DNA from: Luzula sylvatica
Lineage: Eukaryota > Streptophyta > Magnoliopsida > Poales > Juncaceae
Assembly: GCA_946800325.1 (NCBI GenBank)
Contig: OX326956.1
Span: 43,857,552-43,921,551 of the forward strand
Length of the DNA stretch: 64,000 bases
Reading direction: 5' to 3'
Numbering within the stretch: the stretch's first letter is position 1; the number at the start of each line of letters is the position of its first letter. Under the pieces are notes generated by a model that worked only from the letters and a program-made list of their open reading frames with translations, ran no database searches and was not told where the DNA came from. The position numbers and the translations under genes are program-made. Positions 23,881-36,320 of this stretch are shown here, piece after piece.

Positions 23881-24211
23881 AGTTTAAAAACTTAAAATAT
23901 TGATGTGATTGTTAGTTTTATGTATTTTTCTTTTGTTCATGCTTGTTGATTTGGCTCGTCTGAATAATGTTTGTCAGGAAGAATGTAAATTAGTAGTTCC
24001 TTTCGGTAACTTGTATTAATGCATCAGAGGAATTATAATAGTTCGATATGCTAATAATATGATACATAATATATGTTCATTATAATTTGAATCAATTATT
24101 TTTCAAGTCTGAATATAAAATATTCAGTCCAACTAAAATGAATACACTACTAATAAAAATAACTTTACAGAATACGAATAAATGAATTTAGAAAGATCAA
24201 AATACAAACAA

Positions 24212-24251
24212 GTTGATATGGCCGAGTTGGTCAAAGGCGCCAGATTAAGGT

Positions 24252-24284
<33 letters not shown>

Positions 24285-24292
24285 TGTCAACA
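24212..24292 (+). tRNA. tRNA-Leu(AAG): tRNA-Leu(AAG), unit 1
   Basis: 81 nt. Acceptor stem GTTGATA/TGTCAAC, anticodon stem CCAGA/TCTGG with loop TTAAGGT (anticodon AAG), a class II variable arm, and a T arm with GGTTCAAATCC. No intron. The D loop has A at 24233 where the unit 2 copy has T. No CCA is encoded, as expected for a nuclear tRNA gene. Confidence 0.92.
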
Positions 24293-24562
24293 AATTTATA
24301 TTTTTCTCCCAAAAAAAAATAAAAAGTTATAAACATAAAATTTTTAATTCATAAACATTGAGAAATATCAAAATAAGTAAAATAAATCTTCCTTATTTAT
24401 CAAAAGAAATAACAAGCAACTGAAAAGCCAAAGATAATCTCACTGCAAGGAGAATAACATTATTTCACTTCATTAGCTAAACACAACACGCTTCTTATTT
24501 ATTTCATTACATGACATCATCATAGCACATAAAAGTGCACAAAACAGAAGTACAGCATATAA

Positions 24563-25392
24563 CTAAGCAGTATGAGTAGATGCGGCGAGAGCCCCCGCCT
24601 CGGTGAGAAGCGGTACCAACTTCCCTTGGTTGTGCAATCCAACCGTGCTGTCACAGCCCCCGATGTGTTTGCCTCCGATGAAGACGTTAGGGACGGTTCT
24701 CTGCCCCGTCAGTTCCTTCAGTGCTGCTTGCGTTGCCGCGCCATCGCCTGTATCAAACATTTTTTTAATTTTAATTTTCAAATTAAAAAAAAAAGAGTTG
24801 AGAAAATATAATGGACTTACTTTCGACATCCAATTCGATAGGTTTGTAGCTTGCACCGACCTGAGCTAGCAATTGCTTCACTTGGGTGCAGTATGGGCAG
24901 AATGTTTTGCTGCAATAACAAAATTATAACAGTCAATTTGGGGGAAAAATGAATTAGGTTTATAAGCAATTTAATAGATCAATCCTCTTTATTTGTAATA
25001 CTAACAGTCACAGAATCGAATGTTTGAATAGTTTATAATGCAAATTGATTTCTATCAGATCGATTTGGCATCGGATAGAATCTGTCAAGTAATTCGATAA
25101 CTTTATTGATCTATTTCAGTGGAAAATAACTAAATCAATCAACTATATTATACAAGGACTGCAATAGAGAAGAGATCCAAACTACAGAATAGTTACAAAA
25201 TGGAATAAGATTCGATTTAATCAGAAAAACAGAACAAAAGAGAAAGCAAAGAAGAAGAAGAGAGAAACGAAGGAGGCGAGACCTGAAAACGACGACCGGA
25301 GAGGAAGAAATGGTTTGCTTGACCTTATCGAGCGCCATGGTTAGCTTCTCTTGCTTCTCTTCTGGAGATTCCGACGAAAACAGTGCTCCCAT
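24563..25392 (-). CDS. Glutaredoxin, CPYC dithiol class (GRXC1/C2-like), unit 1
   Basis: Three exons: 25283-25392, 24821-24909, 24563-24747; 384 nt, 127 residues. The active site CPYC is at 41-44, the cis-proline motif TVP at 84-86 and the glutathione-binding GGCDS at 96-100, all intact. Function known for the class: glutathione-dependent reduction of disulfides and deglutathionylation, usually in the cytosol. The N-terminus MGALFSS has Gly2 and Ser6, a possible N-myristoylation signal that could tether it to membranes (inference). The tail ends LAASTHTA. The gene lies tail-to-tail with the tRNA and REM genes. The unit 2 copy encodes the same protein. Confidence 0.95.
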
Positions 25393-25574
25393 TTGATCTC
25401 TCCTCAGTTCAATTTATAGCGACGGATGGGAGCGGCCTCGTTCACACCGCCACGTACGTAGTGTTCGTAATCAATGACCACACCACCCTCGTAGCGTTAG
25501 CGTTGCCGCTCGTTCTTATGCCAATTCTACCCACACCGGATCCACTACAACTCTCGTAGCAGACTTCTCGTATA
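25393..25574 (-). promoter_or_regulatory. Glutaredoxin promoter region
   Basis: About 180 bases between the start codon and a Helitron relic, richer in GC than the surroundings. Contains CCACGTACGTAG-type ACGT cores. The same in unit 2 (41949-42130). Confidence 0.4.
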
Positions 25575-25730
25575 CTAATTTTATCCCCGCGCAATTATGC
25601 GAAATGTTTTTATATAATTATTTAAATAAAATTAACGCGTGTGCGATTAACGCGCGTGCATTTGAACTAAATTAATTTAATCATGACATATTTGAAAATA
25701 TCATGATGTCAATAGATGCATATGATAAAT
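25575..25730 (-). mobile_element. Helitron 3'-end relic, unit 1
   Basis: About 155 bases matching the 3' part of the Helitron at 14138, with the terminal hairpin and CTAG decayed. The match stops near 25727. Present in unit 2 at about 42131-42286, so it predates the duplication. Confidence 0.6.
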
Positions 25731-26740
25731 TGTTGTTTCAAAGCAAAATTGAAGCTAATATTTTTTTGATAAATCGGGAATATGCAGAGTAGAATCATGA
25801 TAATTTTATTTACTTTTATTTGCAATGAATATGTTGTAACATTAATCAAAGACCTTTATTATTTTTTATAATAAATGAGCATTAGGCACTAATTTATGGA
25901 TATTATTTAAAGCAATTCTATACCAAGTTACGAGTTTCCCCCTCCTTAAATAGTTAATAGAAACATGTTAATAACTCTACATTGCTCAAATGAAAGAAAA
26001 ATCATAGTACATTATAATATAAACTAAATTATAAATAAATTACTCGTTCAAAAGATAATTAAATAAAACGGATATTTGTTATCTAATAATGCAATAAAAA
26101 TGATATCTAGATTTAAAATCTAGAAATACATCTAGATTCATACGTGCTAATCCGTAGTATAGCCGTGCAAGTTTAGAGATAAAAGTGCGGATTTATACTC
26201 GCGATGCTGCGTATAAATTTGGTCATAGTTTCATTTTTTTTAATCTAAATTCCTATCAATATGTATTTTGTATATATAATCAATAATGTAAGACTTATTC
26301 ATTCTGTCAAAGGAGTGAAAAACAATATAAAATTTGCTCACACTTAGTAGAGTTATGAAAAACAAAATAAGATTTTAATACATTAGTGATATAATTTGTT
26401 TTTTCTTACATTTGGAAGAACAACATTGTGGGAAAAGTATGACAAAAAAGAGGTAAATAACAAAAGCCAATGTCTTTTCTCCAATTAATTATCGTGAATC
26501 AAATAACTTTCTCCTATTTTGTCTCACATCAAAAGGACCCAAAATAAAGAATATATATAATTGAGAGTAGGAGGGATATAATTCAGTCCACTTTATTGGG
26601 AAGTTCAAAAGGAATCTAAAAAGAAAATTAAGACAGAAATGTAAATACTTTCTTGAAGGAGTAATCGAAACAAAATTAAATACTCAGCTCAATTACTCAA
26701 AAATGTAGCCACAAAATTCCTCGTCAAGAGTAACGAGTTC
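25731..26740. other. Older paralogous copy of the ICDH 3' flank
   Basis: About 25850-26740 aligns, with many gaps, to 33000-33660 downstream of the ICDH stop, e.g. the shared CATTATAATATAAACTAAAT and GCTCAATTACTC/GCTCAATACATC blocks. It is thus the downstream flank of a lost ICDH copy. No gene. Confidence 0.6.
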
Positions 26741-27202
26741 CTATGTTGCACGGATACTTCGAAAATCAAATCGTATCGTATCGGATATTCGTCGAACACG
26801 TATCGAATACTCCACGTTGACGTAACGTATTCGAATATTTTATTTTAAAATAACAACGAATATTTCTCGAATACTTCCGAATACATCTCGGATACTTCTA
26901 ATGTAAAATATATTAGCAAAATAAGAATAAGAATTTATTATCCAAATAAATGAATAATACATATAACTAAATAACTAAATAAAATAAACATTTATTTCAT
27001 AAGAAATTTTTGTATAAACAAACTTTTAATATATTTTATGTCAAATATATAATATATAAAAATATTAAATATATAAATTATAATAATAAAATAATAAATA
27101 ATTATATATAATAAACGTATTGTATCTTATGTTTTTTTTGAAAATTGTCGTATATATATTGTGTCGGATACGATATCCGTGTCTGTATCCGTACAACATT
27201 GG
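26741..27202. mobile_element. GTTGCACGGATAC-family TIR element, unit 1
   Basis: About 460 bp. Left end CTATGTTGCACGGATAC and right end complement CAATGTTGTACGGATAC (15 of 17 identical). The interior has GTATCGTATCGGAT repeats and an AT-rich part, with no ORF. It interrupts the ICDH-flank paralogy at a GTAAC motif seen on both sides. Also in unit 2 (43305-43759). Confidence 0.65.
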
Positions 27203-27254
27203 TAACAACCAATAAAGTTCCGTAAATTACTCCGAATCTCCACCAACAATGAAA

Positions 27255-27255
<1 letters not shown>

Positions 27256-27336
<81 letters not shown>
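27256..27336. repeat. (TA)n microsatellite, unit 1
   Basis: About 40 TA units; only about 19 at the matching site in unit 2 (43812-43850), so it has changed since the duplication. Frames across it are not genes. Confidence 0.9.
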
Positions 27337-27340
<4 letters not shown>

Positions 27341-27510
27341 TCAAACACAAAAATAAAATAGAGACCATTTATCTTGTCTCGGAATTCACCATCACATCTC
27401 TATATCCAAATTAACACAGTTAATTAACGTAATACTTAATAAGAAATATATATATTAACTATTAATTAATATATAATTAACTTATATATGAATTAACAAT
27501 TCATAATCCA

Positions 27511-27957
27511 GAACTCCTGGAACAATCTCCTCTCCTACTGGGTTCGGGTTACCCTCTACTCTCTGACCCGCAAATCCTGAGTACTTCTCCTAATGAGACC
27601 CGTAATAAAAACGCAACAAAAGGTAAACGCGTTACCAACAATAAAAAGACAAGGAAAAAATTCCTAAGAGAGGAAATAATAGAGGAACTAAAAAGTGAAA
27701 AAATCGCGACCACTCCTCTATCTTCAAACATAATTTCGGATATTCGGAACATGTTGGGACTCCCTCTAGCCCAACAAACCGAAAATATATCCTCACCCTC
27801 TAAACTGCAAAATCAAATTGTTCAATCCAAATCTATCTCTATTATTGAACAAATAAATTCAATTACTAATTCATCTCTTATTACTTTGCAAGGTCGCACA
27901 AATGAGGATGGCCGAGATTATGAAGGGGACGATGTCCCTACTCGCGTGCCTTAGAGG
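27511..27957 (+). pseudogene. LINE ORF1, C-terminal fragment
   Basis: One open frame runs from the LINE's left end to a stop at about 27957, without its natural start. The sequence is basic, then Gln/Ser-rich. The gag-like and CCHC parts expected upstream are missing through 5' truncation. Confidence 0.6.
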
Positions 27958-28053
27958 AATCAATCACTATATTGGCTCCTCAATTATCTTTTCTTTTATC
28001 TTATTTTCTTCTTTTAACTCTCTTATTCTATTTGGACTTAACAATATTGTGTT

Positions 28054-31000
28054 ATGATGAATCAAATAAATATTTCTTTGATAACGTGGAATGTACGAGG
28101 TTTAGGTTATAAGGACAAACGTAATTTAGTTCGCGAATCTTTAAGAACTTCGAAATGTAGTATCGCTTGCATACAAGAAACCAAGATGTGCAACCCGAAT
28201 CCTTTTCTAATTAAATCTTTTCTCCCCAACTCTCTCACCTCTTTTGAATGGTCCCCCTCTATTGGGACAAAAGGAGGTCTCTTGACATCTTGGAATAATC
28301 ATTACTCTCTTATCTCTACCTTCTCAACCGATTTCTCCCTCAACACCGTCTTATCTCTTTCCGATGGAACTCAAATTCTAATATCCAATATCTATGGACC
28401 ATCTAGCCACTCTCTGAAACAATCCTTCTTGATTGATATTCAAAATATTAACACAAACGGATTGCCATGGATCCTACTCGGAGACTTTAACCTCCTAAGA
28501 TCCCCAAATGACACAACGGCAAATAATCCAAATATGAACCTAATCATGCAGTTCAATTCGGTAATAGATAATTTGAACCTTATCGAATTACCATTAGTCG
28601 GAAGACACTACACGTGGTCTAACAAATGTTCTTCACCAACTCTATCAAAATTAGATAGAGCATTTCTCTCAAATGACCTACTCTCACACAATCTTGAATT
28701 TTCATTTGAGGACTTACCCATGACCACTTCGGACCATTCGCCACTAATTCTGCGAATTAAATCCCCATCATTAAGCAAAAAGAGGTCGTTCAAATTTGAA
28801 ACTCATTGGTTAAAATGCCAAGACCTCACCCCAATCATTGAGCAAATATGGACTCCGAGTATCCCTCTAACACCGGCTAAGTCATTCATACAAAAAATGA
28901 AAAATTCCAAATATGTCAATGGGCTAATGAAAAATTCAAAAACATTAACCCTATCCTATCATCAGCGAAAGAGGTTCTTCGCGCATTAGACATCTCAGAA
29001 GAATCTAGATCCCTAACTTTTGCTGAGAGCGCATTAAGACTAGATATCCGCGCTAAAATCGTGGACTTAACCTCGATCTCTGAGGAAAAATGGCGCCAAA
29101 GAAGCTCCAATAAATGGCTAAAACTAGGTGATAATAACACGACTTACTTCCACAAAGTCGCATCATACAAGAAACTAAAATCTACTATCTCGGCCATTAA
29201 AATAAACAATCAAATCATCACATCACCGGCTCTTATACTCAGTCATTTCTCTACATACTATCAGAACCTCCTAGGAACTAGGAATCAAACAAAATCCCAA
29301 CTCTCATCTCTATTACTGCGAAAAATATACTCACAAACTATTAATGAGAACCTCTCTCACCTAGCTCTACCCTTCTCAACGGAAGAAATCAAAACAACGG
29401 TTATGTCGCTAGCAAAAGGAAAGTCAGTGGGCCCAAATGGATTTGTTTCCGAATTCTTCCAACAATACTGGTCTTTCCTACATGAAGACATATTATCGAT
29501 TTGTGATTCATTTCACAACAACTCTATTACTAGTGGAGAAATGAAAAGGATAAACTTTGCGGATATCTCTTTAATAAAAAAGAAGGCGGATGCTATGGAC
29601 ATGTCAGACTTTAGACCCATTAGCATCATTACCCCTATCTCGAAAATCATCTCAAAACTCCTATCAAACAGGATACAACCCATCCTCCCAAACCTTATCT
29701 CAAATAAACAAGCCGCTTTTATTCGTAAAAGATCCATAGCGGAGATGTTTATCTCCACAAGAGAAATCCTCTCACACTTGCATAAAACAAAAACACCATC
29801 AATCATGCTGAAAATAGACTTTCGAAAAGCATTTGATACAGTCTCATGGGATTTCTTATATAATCTACTATCTACCAGGGGATTTCCTGAAATATGGATA
29901 AAGTGGATTAAGCTACTAACCTCCTCATCTTCATCTAGAGTCCGAATAAATGGTCAACGAGGCTTTTTATTTGAACATCTCAGAGGACTACGACAAGGGG
30001 ACCCCCTATCTCCGCTCTTATTCAACTTAGTGGTAGACGCACTTCAAAAACTATTAGAAGCTCTAAATCCAATCCTATCGGTTCCAATGAAATTTGCACC
30101 CAAAGCCATGCAATATGCTGATGATACGATACTCTTCATTGAAGCGCGGTCGACTAACCTCAAAATCATATCTCACGCACTAGATATTTTCTCCGAGATA
30201 TCCGGACTTCAAATAAATTGGGCAAAAACATCCTTCGTACCTATCGCAATACCGGATGAATTTCACAATGTTCTCTCAGATATCCTCAAATGTTCCAAAA
30301 CATCCATTCCAATAACATATCTCGGAATACCACTCTCTATCCGAAAACCAACAAAAATAGCTTTTGCTCCCCTCATCCAAAAAATGAGAAATAAACTTTC
30401 CTCTTGGAAAGGCCTCCTATTATCATCAGGTGGACGACTCACGTTGGTCAAATCTGTGCTCAACGCAATACCTGTTCATTACATGCAGGTCCTAAAACTA
30501 CCACAATGGGTCATCAAGGAAATCAACTCCATAGCTAGAGGATTCCTTTGGAAAGGTGAACAAAAATGTCTCGGAGGACATTGTCTCATCAATTGGAGTA
30601 AAGTCACCCTACCTAAATCCAACGGAGGTCTTGGTTTAGCAAACCTTAAGGTACAAAATGATGCTCTCTTGATGAAATGGATACACAATGCTATTAATGA
30701 ACACTAATCTCTTTGGTCTCAAACGCTAGTAGAGCTATATAACTCAAGAGACCTATCTCAGACATTAATCTCACAAAAAAGAATTTCTTCTTTCTTTCTT
30801 CAAGACCTGGCTAAATTAGTACCCCTATACAACACTTTCATCTCCCTCTCATCAAGTGATGACTCAAATGAACAAACTCAAACGTTCAAATCCAGAAACA
30901 TCTATTCCTTCTTCATTAACCCTGGAGTTATATGCCTATGGAACACACTGCTATTTAAAGCAAAAGCCCCACTAAAAGTGCGTTTCTTCGGTTGGTTAGC

Positions 31001-31371
31001 CATTCAATCTCGCATACTAACGAGCGATAAGTTGCAATTAAGGGGATGGCCAAACAACCAACTATGTCCCCTATGTAAAACAGAAGAAGAGACAACCAAA
31101 CACTTATTGTACGAATGCGCATTCTCCAAAGAAATATGGAACCGCTTCAACTCCCGAATCGGTGACACACCACCTGAAATATCATATCCATTTGAATTCT
31201 GGTCTACGACTCTCACCACCAAGCTATGGCAAACTGCCTGACTTGCAGTCATATGGAATGTCTGGAAATCCCGAAATGACGTAATCTTCAACGACAAAAC
31301 TCAATCTTCAACTCACGTCTTCAATCACGCTCTACAAGACACGATTGACTGGTACAAGTACTGCGATTAGT
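28054..31371 (+). pseudogene. LINE ORF2 (endonuclease, reverse transcriptase, zf-RVT), broken
   Basis: The endonuclease runs from 28054, with WNVRGLG, QETK, LGDFN and SDHSP motifs. The frame changes in an A-rich run at about 28892-28904. The reverse transcriptase then follows to 30707 with KIDFRKAFD, GLRQGDPLSP and the catalytic YADD at about 30114-30125. TAA at 30705-30707 interrupts it. The same frame reopens with the zf-RVT part (C-P-L-C..H..C near 31065-31120) until TGA at 31239-31241, after which some 40 codons remain. Source elements of this kind mobilise by target-primed reverse transcription. Confidence 0.9.
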
Positions 31372-31543
31372 CCTTTAGGTTACAAGTAGCCTAGATTAAT
31401 ACGATATTCTAGGAAGGTAGACTTAGATAATTTGTATCTCTATCCACCTTCCAATGTATTGTTGTAACAAATTTTCTATTGAATATATTCGAGGATTCGA
31501 TACATTGTCGAACCTCCTTCAAAAAAAAAAACAATTCATAATC

Positions 31544-31675
31544 AATATTAGTTAACTGCTAATTTTGTGTTCTTCGTTAATTTGGTGTGTTAATTAGGAT
31601 ATAGTTAAAAATGTGGTGGTGAATTTTGGAGGCAAATTAAGTATAATTTCTCAATAAAATGTATATATAATCCAA
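31544..31675. other. Flank between the LINE site and the ICDH relic, unit 1
   Basis: AT-rich, the same in unit 2 (44026-44156). No gene. Confidence 0.4.
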
Positions 31676-31760
31676 CTACGGAGAGCTGGACTAGCACGCG
31701 TCTTCCTTAGCCACCACATGGATAAAAGCCTCCGTATTTAATTTAGATAAAATTCCTTAT
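31676..31760 (-). pseudogene. Relic of the last exon of an NADP-ICDH gene, unit 1
   Basis: Aligns with the last exon of the intact gene (33787-33886): shared GGACTAGCACGCG, CTTAGCCACC and CCTCCGTATTTA blocks, with small deletions that break the frame. With the paralogous flank on its left, it shows that an older ICDH copy stood here before the present duplication. Confidence 0.7.
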
Positions 31761-32527
31761 TCTCAATTTAGCCAAGGATTTCATAATTTAGTTGGTTGGA
31801 TGTTTAACACAATAAAATATGTTGTAGAGATTATGAATTTGAGTAACATCGGCATCATATAAAAAAAATATAGGTATCAGTAACGACAAGCGATCGCTTG
31901 TTAGGTGGTGTTAAAAAAAAAATCGCTCTCAAGCACTCAAATAATCCAAAAAAGTAGTTAAAGACAAAAAATAACAAGCAAAATAACACTGCTATTTTCA
32001 TTGTGTAATGTTTGTTAAAGATGAATAATATATAATTAATGCAATTATTAACAAATTATAGGTTACAGTTCGGTGAATTAAATATTAATTAAATAAAATT
32101 ATACGCTATTTTTATTAATTATTGTTAGGTATGTATTAATTATGCGCTAATTATATGTTGATGTTTTGTGTTAATAATATATATAGTACTTATTATTTCA
32201 AATATCCACGGTACGTTTTTAAGTATTCTAAAATATTTGAGGTGTTACTTGAAATTAACAAATGAAATATGAACGGAATTTTCGTAAAAAAAAAAGGTTT
32301 TTAAGGAATTAGAAAAGAAAAGAAAAAATGAATATTAAAAACTATTAGGCGGTTTTGAGAAACTTCATGAGAATCATTTTCCATGCATGATGCGTGAATG
32401 AATTGCATGCCAAATTCATGTTCCCATGTCATTTATACAAAATTATAAAAGTTTCAAAGAGTGAATGCTTGAGATATTTGAGACAACTAAATGAAATGCA
32501 AAGAACCATTTCTCCGCAGTCGTCTCC

Positions 32528-32579
<52 letters not shown>

Positions 32580-33786
32580 TACATGTAAAATGAGAGGTAA
32601 TTTTGTTAGTTTTTTTTTTTGTTGATATTTCGTGTGATATAATACTGTTGTTTAGAAATTAAATCTAGCATTTCCTTGATACTTCGGATACACAATTTGC
32701 GTTACTATTTTGAAGTTACTTTTTTTTTTTTTAACCTGAACTATTGTTACTTTTAAAGTGTGTATAAGTACGACTTAAAAAAAAAAAGGTGTGTATAAGT
32801 GGTGATTTGGATTTTTCTTAAACCCCAATTAGCTAGTTTATCAAGCACAATCTAAAAGTTTCGGTATTATATATCAGATATAGTTGTACTTTATATGCAT
32901 ATTTCTTTTTTTTAAGCTAATTTAAATGCATATTTCTATTTTGTCTATATATTTTATTTAAAACCTGGATTTTCTAATTTATAATGAATATTAAAAATCT
33001 AATCAAAGATTTTTTTTATTTTTTTTTTATAGTAAATGGGCAATCAGCACTAGTTTGCGTACATTCTTTCCTTAACTCGGCACTGGATTTTCTCTTGCTT
33101 GATGCTCTGTTTGGTCTTGCGAGTTCTGCATGAAAAATCTATCGATGGACCAAAACTACAATAATTATTAAGCGTACTTTTTCTATACTCTGAGATCCTA
33201 AAGGTTATTTTCGGAAAACTTAACTAAACATCACGTCTAAATTAGATTTTTAGTAAAAAAAATTCTCAGATTAGATTTTTGATAACTTTCTGCTATCTTA
33301 ACTTACAAATTGATATTATATATATTTGTTAACAAACCAAAATAGCATTACATTATAATATAAACTAAATTAGATATAAATTATTTGTTTGAAAGATGAT
33401 TACACAAGACAGAGATTAGTATGTAATAATGCAATAATAATGATATCTAGAACCACCTAGATTCAAAAGGAATCTAAAAAAAATTAAGATATTCAGAAAT
33501 GGAGGCACTTTTTGAAAGATTTCCCAAAAAAAACTGTATATATTTAAATGAAACAAAATTAAATACTCAGCTCAATACATCAACTCCAAAAGGTTTTCTT
33601 CTCTCACAGAGCTAGTTACCCAAAATCTAGCCACAAAATTTCTCGTCGAGAGTAACATCAAATAAAGTTCCATAAATTATTTATTAAAATAACCCAAACG
33701 ATACGAACCATACTCGGGATCTCCACCAACAATGAACGAATATATCTACTCGCAAATATTAAATGGAAAAACAAAATATATATAAT
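31761..33786. other. Intergenic region downstream of ICDH, unit 1
   Basis: AT-rich with a (TA)n run at about 32529-32574, the site where unit 2 carries a 1.6-kb insertion. About 33000-33786 is the immediate 3' flank and probable 3' UTR of the ICDH gene. No gene found. Confidence 0.5.
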
Positions 33787-36171
33787 CTAACAACAAAGTG
33801 CAGGACTAGCACGCGCCTTCTCCTCCAGTTTCTTAGCCACCGCATCGATAAATTCCTCCGTATTTACGTAAAATTCCCTCGATACCCTACACACACAAAA
33901 TTATTCAACACATCTAACAAAAAAAAATAGTTTAATTAAACAAACATACTTAGGCCCATGGATAAGAAGCGCGAGATCCTTGGTCATTTGACCGGACTCG
34001 ACCGTATCGACACACGCCGACTCCAAACTCTTGACGAACTCCATTAGCTTCTCGTTCCCATCCAATTTTGCTCTGCGCGTAAAAACAATACAATCATAAA
34101 GTCGATAAATAAAATAAATAAAAACAAAAATGAAAATGACGTACCTGTGGTGGAGCCCGCGAGACCAAGCAAAGATGGAAGCGATACTATTGGTGCTCGT
34201 CTCTTGTCCCTTTTCATGCAACCTGTAATGTCGCGTCACCGTTCCATGCGCCGCTTCGGCTTCTAGAGTCTTCCCATCCGAAGACAACTATAATAATAAT
34301 ATATATGATATGATACCATAATATATACGAGTTTACATATATGATTTGTATTTATTTACCAGCACAGAGGTCATGAGGCCCAAAGACCCGAAACCTTGGG
34401 CGAGAAAATCGCTTTGGACATCACCGTCGTAATTTTTGCATGCCCACACATAGCCTCCCTCGCTCTTCAATGCGTATGCTACCATGTCATCGATTAATCT
34501 ATGCTCGTACCAGATCAAGTTTTCTTCGAACTTGGACTTCCATTTCTCCTCGTATACCTCTTGAAATATATCTTTAAATCTGCAGAAATCAGAAAAAAAA
34601 AGTGTGAAATTGTGAAATTATCGATGTTTTGGGATAAGTAGAGTATGTACCTTCCATCGTATTTCTTGAGGATGGTATTCTTGGTACTCAAGTAAAGAGG
34701 CCATTTCTTGTCGAAGGCCATTGTCATCGATGACTCAGCAAATGACCTAATCGACTGAAAGAAATAAAAAGAGTAAACAAAAGGGAAACAAAGGAAATAA
34801 GACTAAGAACGTACGTCATCAACATTATACATGGCCAACGCAACTCCAGGCCCCTTGAAATCATATACGTTGAATTCCACCGTCTCTCCTCCTTCTCGCT
34901 CTGAATTTTGTTCATTCAGAAAAATAAAATATAAATATTTACATGGAAGGAGAAAATAATGAAATTGATTTATCTTACCAAAAACCATTTTAAGTTTTCC
35001 TGGACCGTCAATGACTGTGTCTGTAGCTCGATACTGGTCTCCAAATGCATGTCTTCCCACACAAATTGGTTTTTTCCATCCTTTATTTATTTTTTAAATT
35101 CATTGTTAATTGTGAAAAATAATTCAGAAATAAAATTTGTGAAATAAGTTATATATTAAAGTGACTAACCAGAAACGATTTGCGGTACATTTTTGCACAA
35201 GATCGGTTCACGAAATACAGTTCCTAAAATGAGAAGTAAGACAAATGTCGATGAGAATTTAATAAATTAAAAAAATAAAATTCAATGCGAGATTGAATAA
35301 AGCCCGAATTAATAACTGAATAAAATTTAGTAGAAAAAAACAAACCGTCCAAAATGTTTCTGATGGTTCCGTTGGGGCTTCTCCACATCGACTTGAGATT
35401 GAATTCTTTAACCCTTGTTTCGTCTAAATATAAAAATCGATAAAAAATATGTAAAACTAAATAGAGCAACATTCTTCTCCTTTAATTTCAGAAATTAAAC
35501 AACAAATTTCTCCAAAATCGAGATAATAAACAAAAAGAAATTGAACCTGGAGTAATGGTGGCACATTTGACAGCAACATTATACTTAAGAGTAGCCTCGG
35601 CACTCTCGACGGTGACTCGATCATCAGTAGCATCACGATTGAGCACTCCCAAATCAAAATATTTTATATCCAACTCCAGATACGGATTTATTAGCTGCAT
35701 CCATAAATTACCAATCAAATTCACGAATTCTTATCTTTAATTTCATTCCAGTTACTAAGGTATAAGATTGACAGAACCCAAAACCCTAAACCCTAAAAAG
35801 TAAAGGAAACATAGAAAGGGAACAATCGAGACCTTATCCTTGATCATCTTCCAGATAACTCTGGTCATCTCATCACCTACAACGAACAATTAACAAAATC
35901 GTTGTTCCTTCACACTTAATCAACAAATGAGTTTAGAATTGGGCGAAGAAGCCAACTAACCGTCCATCTCGACAATGGGATTTTGAACCTTGATGCGTTG
36001 GGAGGCGGCGAGAGAGGCGACACAACGGAGGGACGCGTGATTGACGTTGAAGGGAGAGAAACGACGTACGGATAAGAAGGAAGTACGACGGAGATGCTGG
36101 AATTGCGATGCATAGCAAACAGAAGACGAGGAAGACGAAGAAAGCAGCGACATGGACAAGGAGAGAGTCAT
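33787..36171 (-). CDS. ICDH: NADP-dependent isocitrate dehydrogenase, organelle-targeted, unit 1
   Basis: Twelve exons: 35961-36171, 35833-35876, 35547-35694, 35346-35423, 35170-35223, 34979-35080, 34815-34900, 34651-34754, 34360-34579, 34145-34287, 33950-34072, 33787-33886; 1413 nt, 470 residues. All phases join. Residues 1 to about 60 are Ser/Arg-rich without acidic residues, a plastid or dual plastid/mitochondrial transit peptide. Substrate-binding residues sit in [14 protein letters not shown] (146-159), metal-binding Asp in DGDVQSD (327-333), and the NADP-binding HGTVTRH at 363-369. Reaction: isocitrate + NADP to 2-oxoglutarate + CO2 + NADPH, supplying carbon skeletons for ammonia assimilation and reducing power. 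The C-terminus ends ALCC here but ALCS in unit 2. Very small exons 2 and 5 (44 and 54 nt) are supported by reading frame and family conservation. Confidence 0.95.
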
Positions 36172-36320
36172 CCTATCGTCAACTCAGTGAGATGGATGGG
36201 AAGGTGTGCCGATCAACGGGGAAGAAGCTACAATGCAAGGAGCTGTCCATGAAGCCCATTTTGTACACTCGAAGCCCGTTAATGGCGGCTCCTGGGCCAT
36301 TTTGGGAAAAAATACATGAA
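36172..36320 (-). promoter_or_regulatory. ICDH proximal promoter, unit 1
   Basis: About 36205-36312 contains AGCCCATT and GGGCCATT-type site II elements. It is homologous to the promoter of the 70-residue gene at about 52945-53092, sharing GATCAACGGGGAAGAA and CCTGGGCCAT/CATGGGCCAT blocks. Confidence 0.6.

Larger units (their letters stand above)
27509..31530 (+). mobile_element. L1-type LINE, 5'-truncated and disabled, inserted only in unit 1
   Basis: A 14-bp target duplication AACAATTCATAATC lies at 27495-27508 and about 31530-31543, with an A10 tail just before the right copy. The matching unit 2 site (about 44010-44025) has one copy of the target and no element. Order: C-terminal part of ORF1, ORF2 with apurinic-type endonuclease, reverse transcriptase and a zinc-binding zf-RVT region, then a 3' UTR. 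ORF2 is broken by one frameshift and two stops, so the copy cannot move by itself. Confidence 0.96.

Noticed and set aside
27102..27368. Tyr-Ile repeat frames
   Set aside because: Translation of a (TA)n microsatellite.
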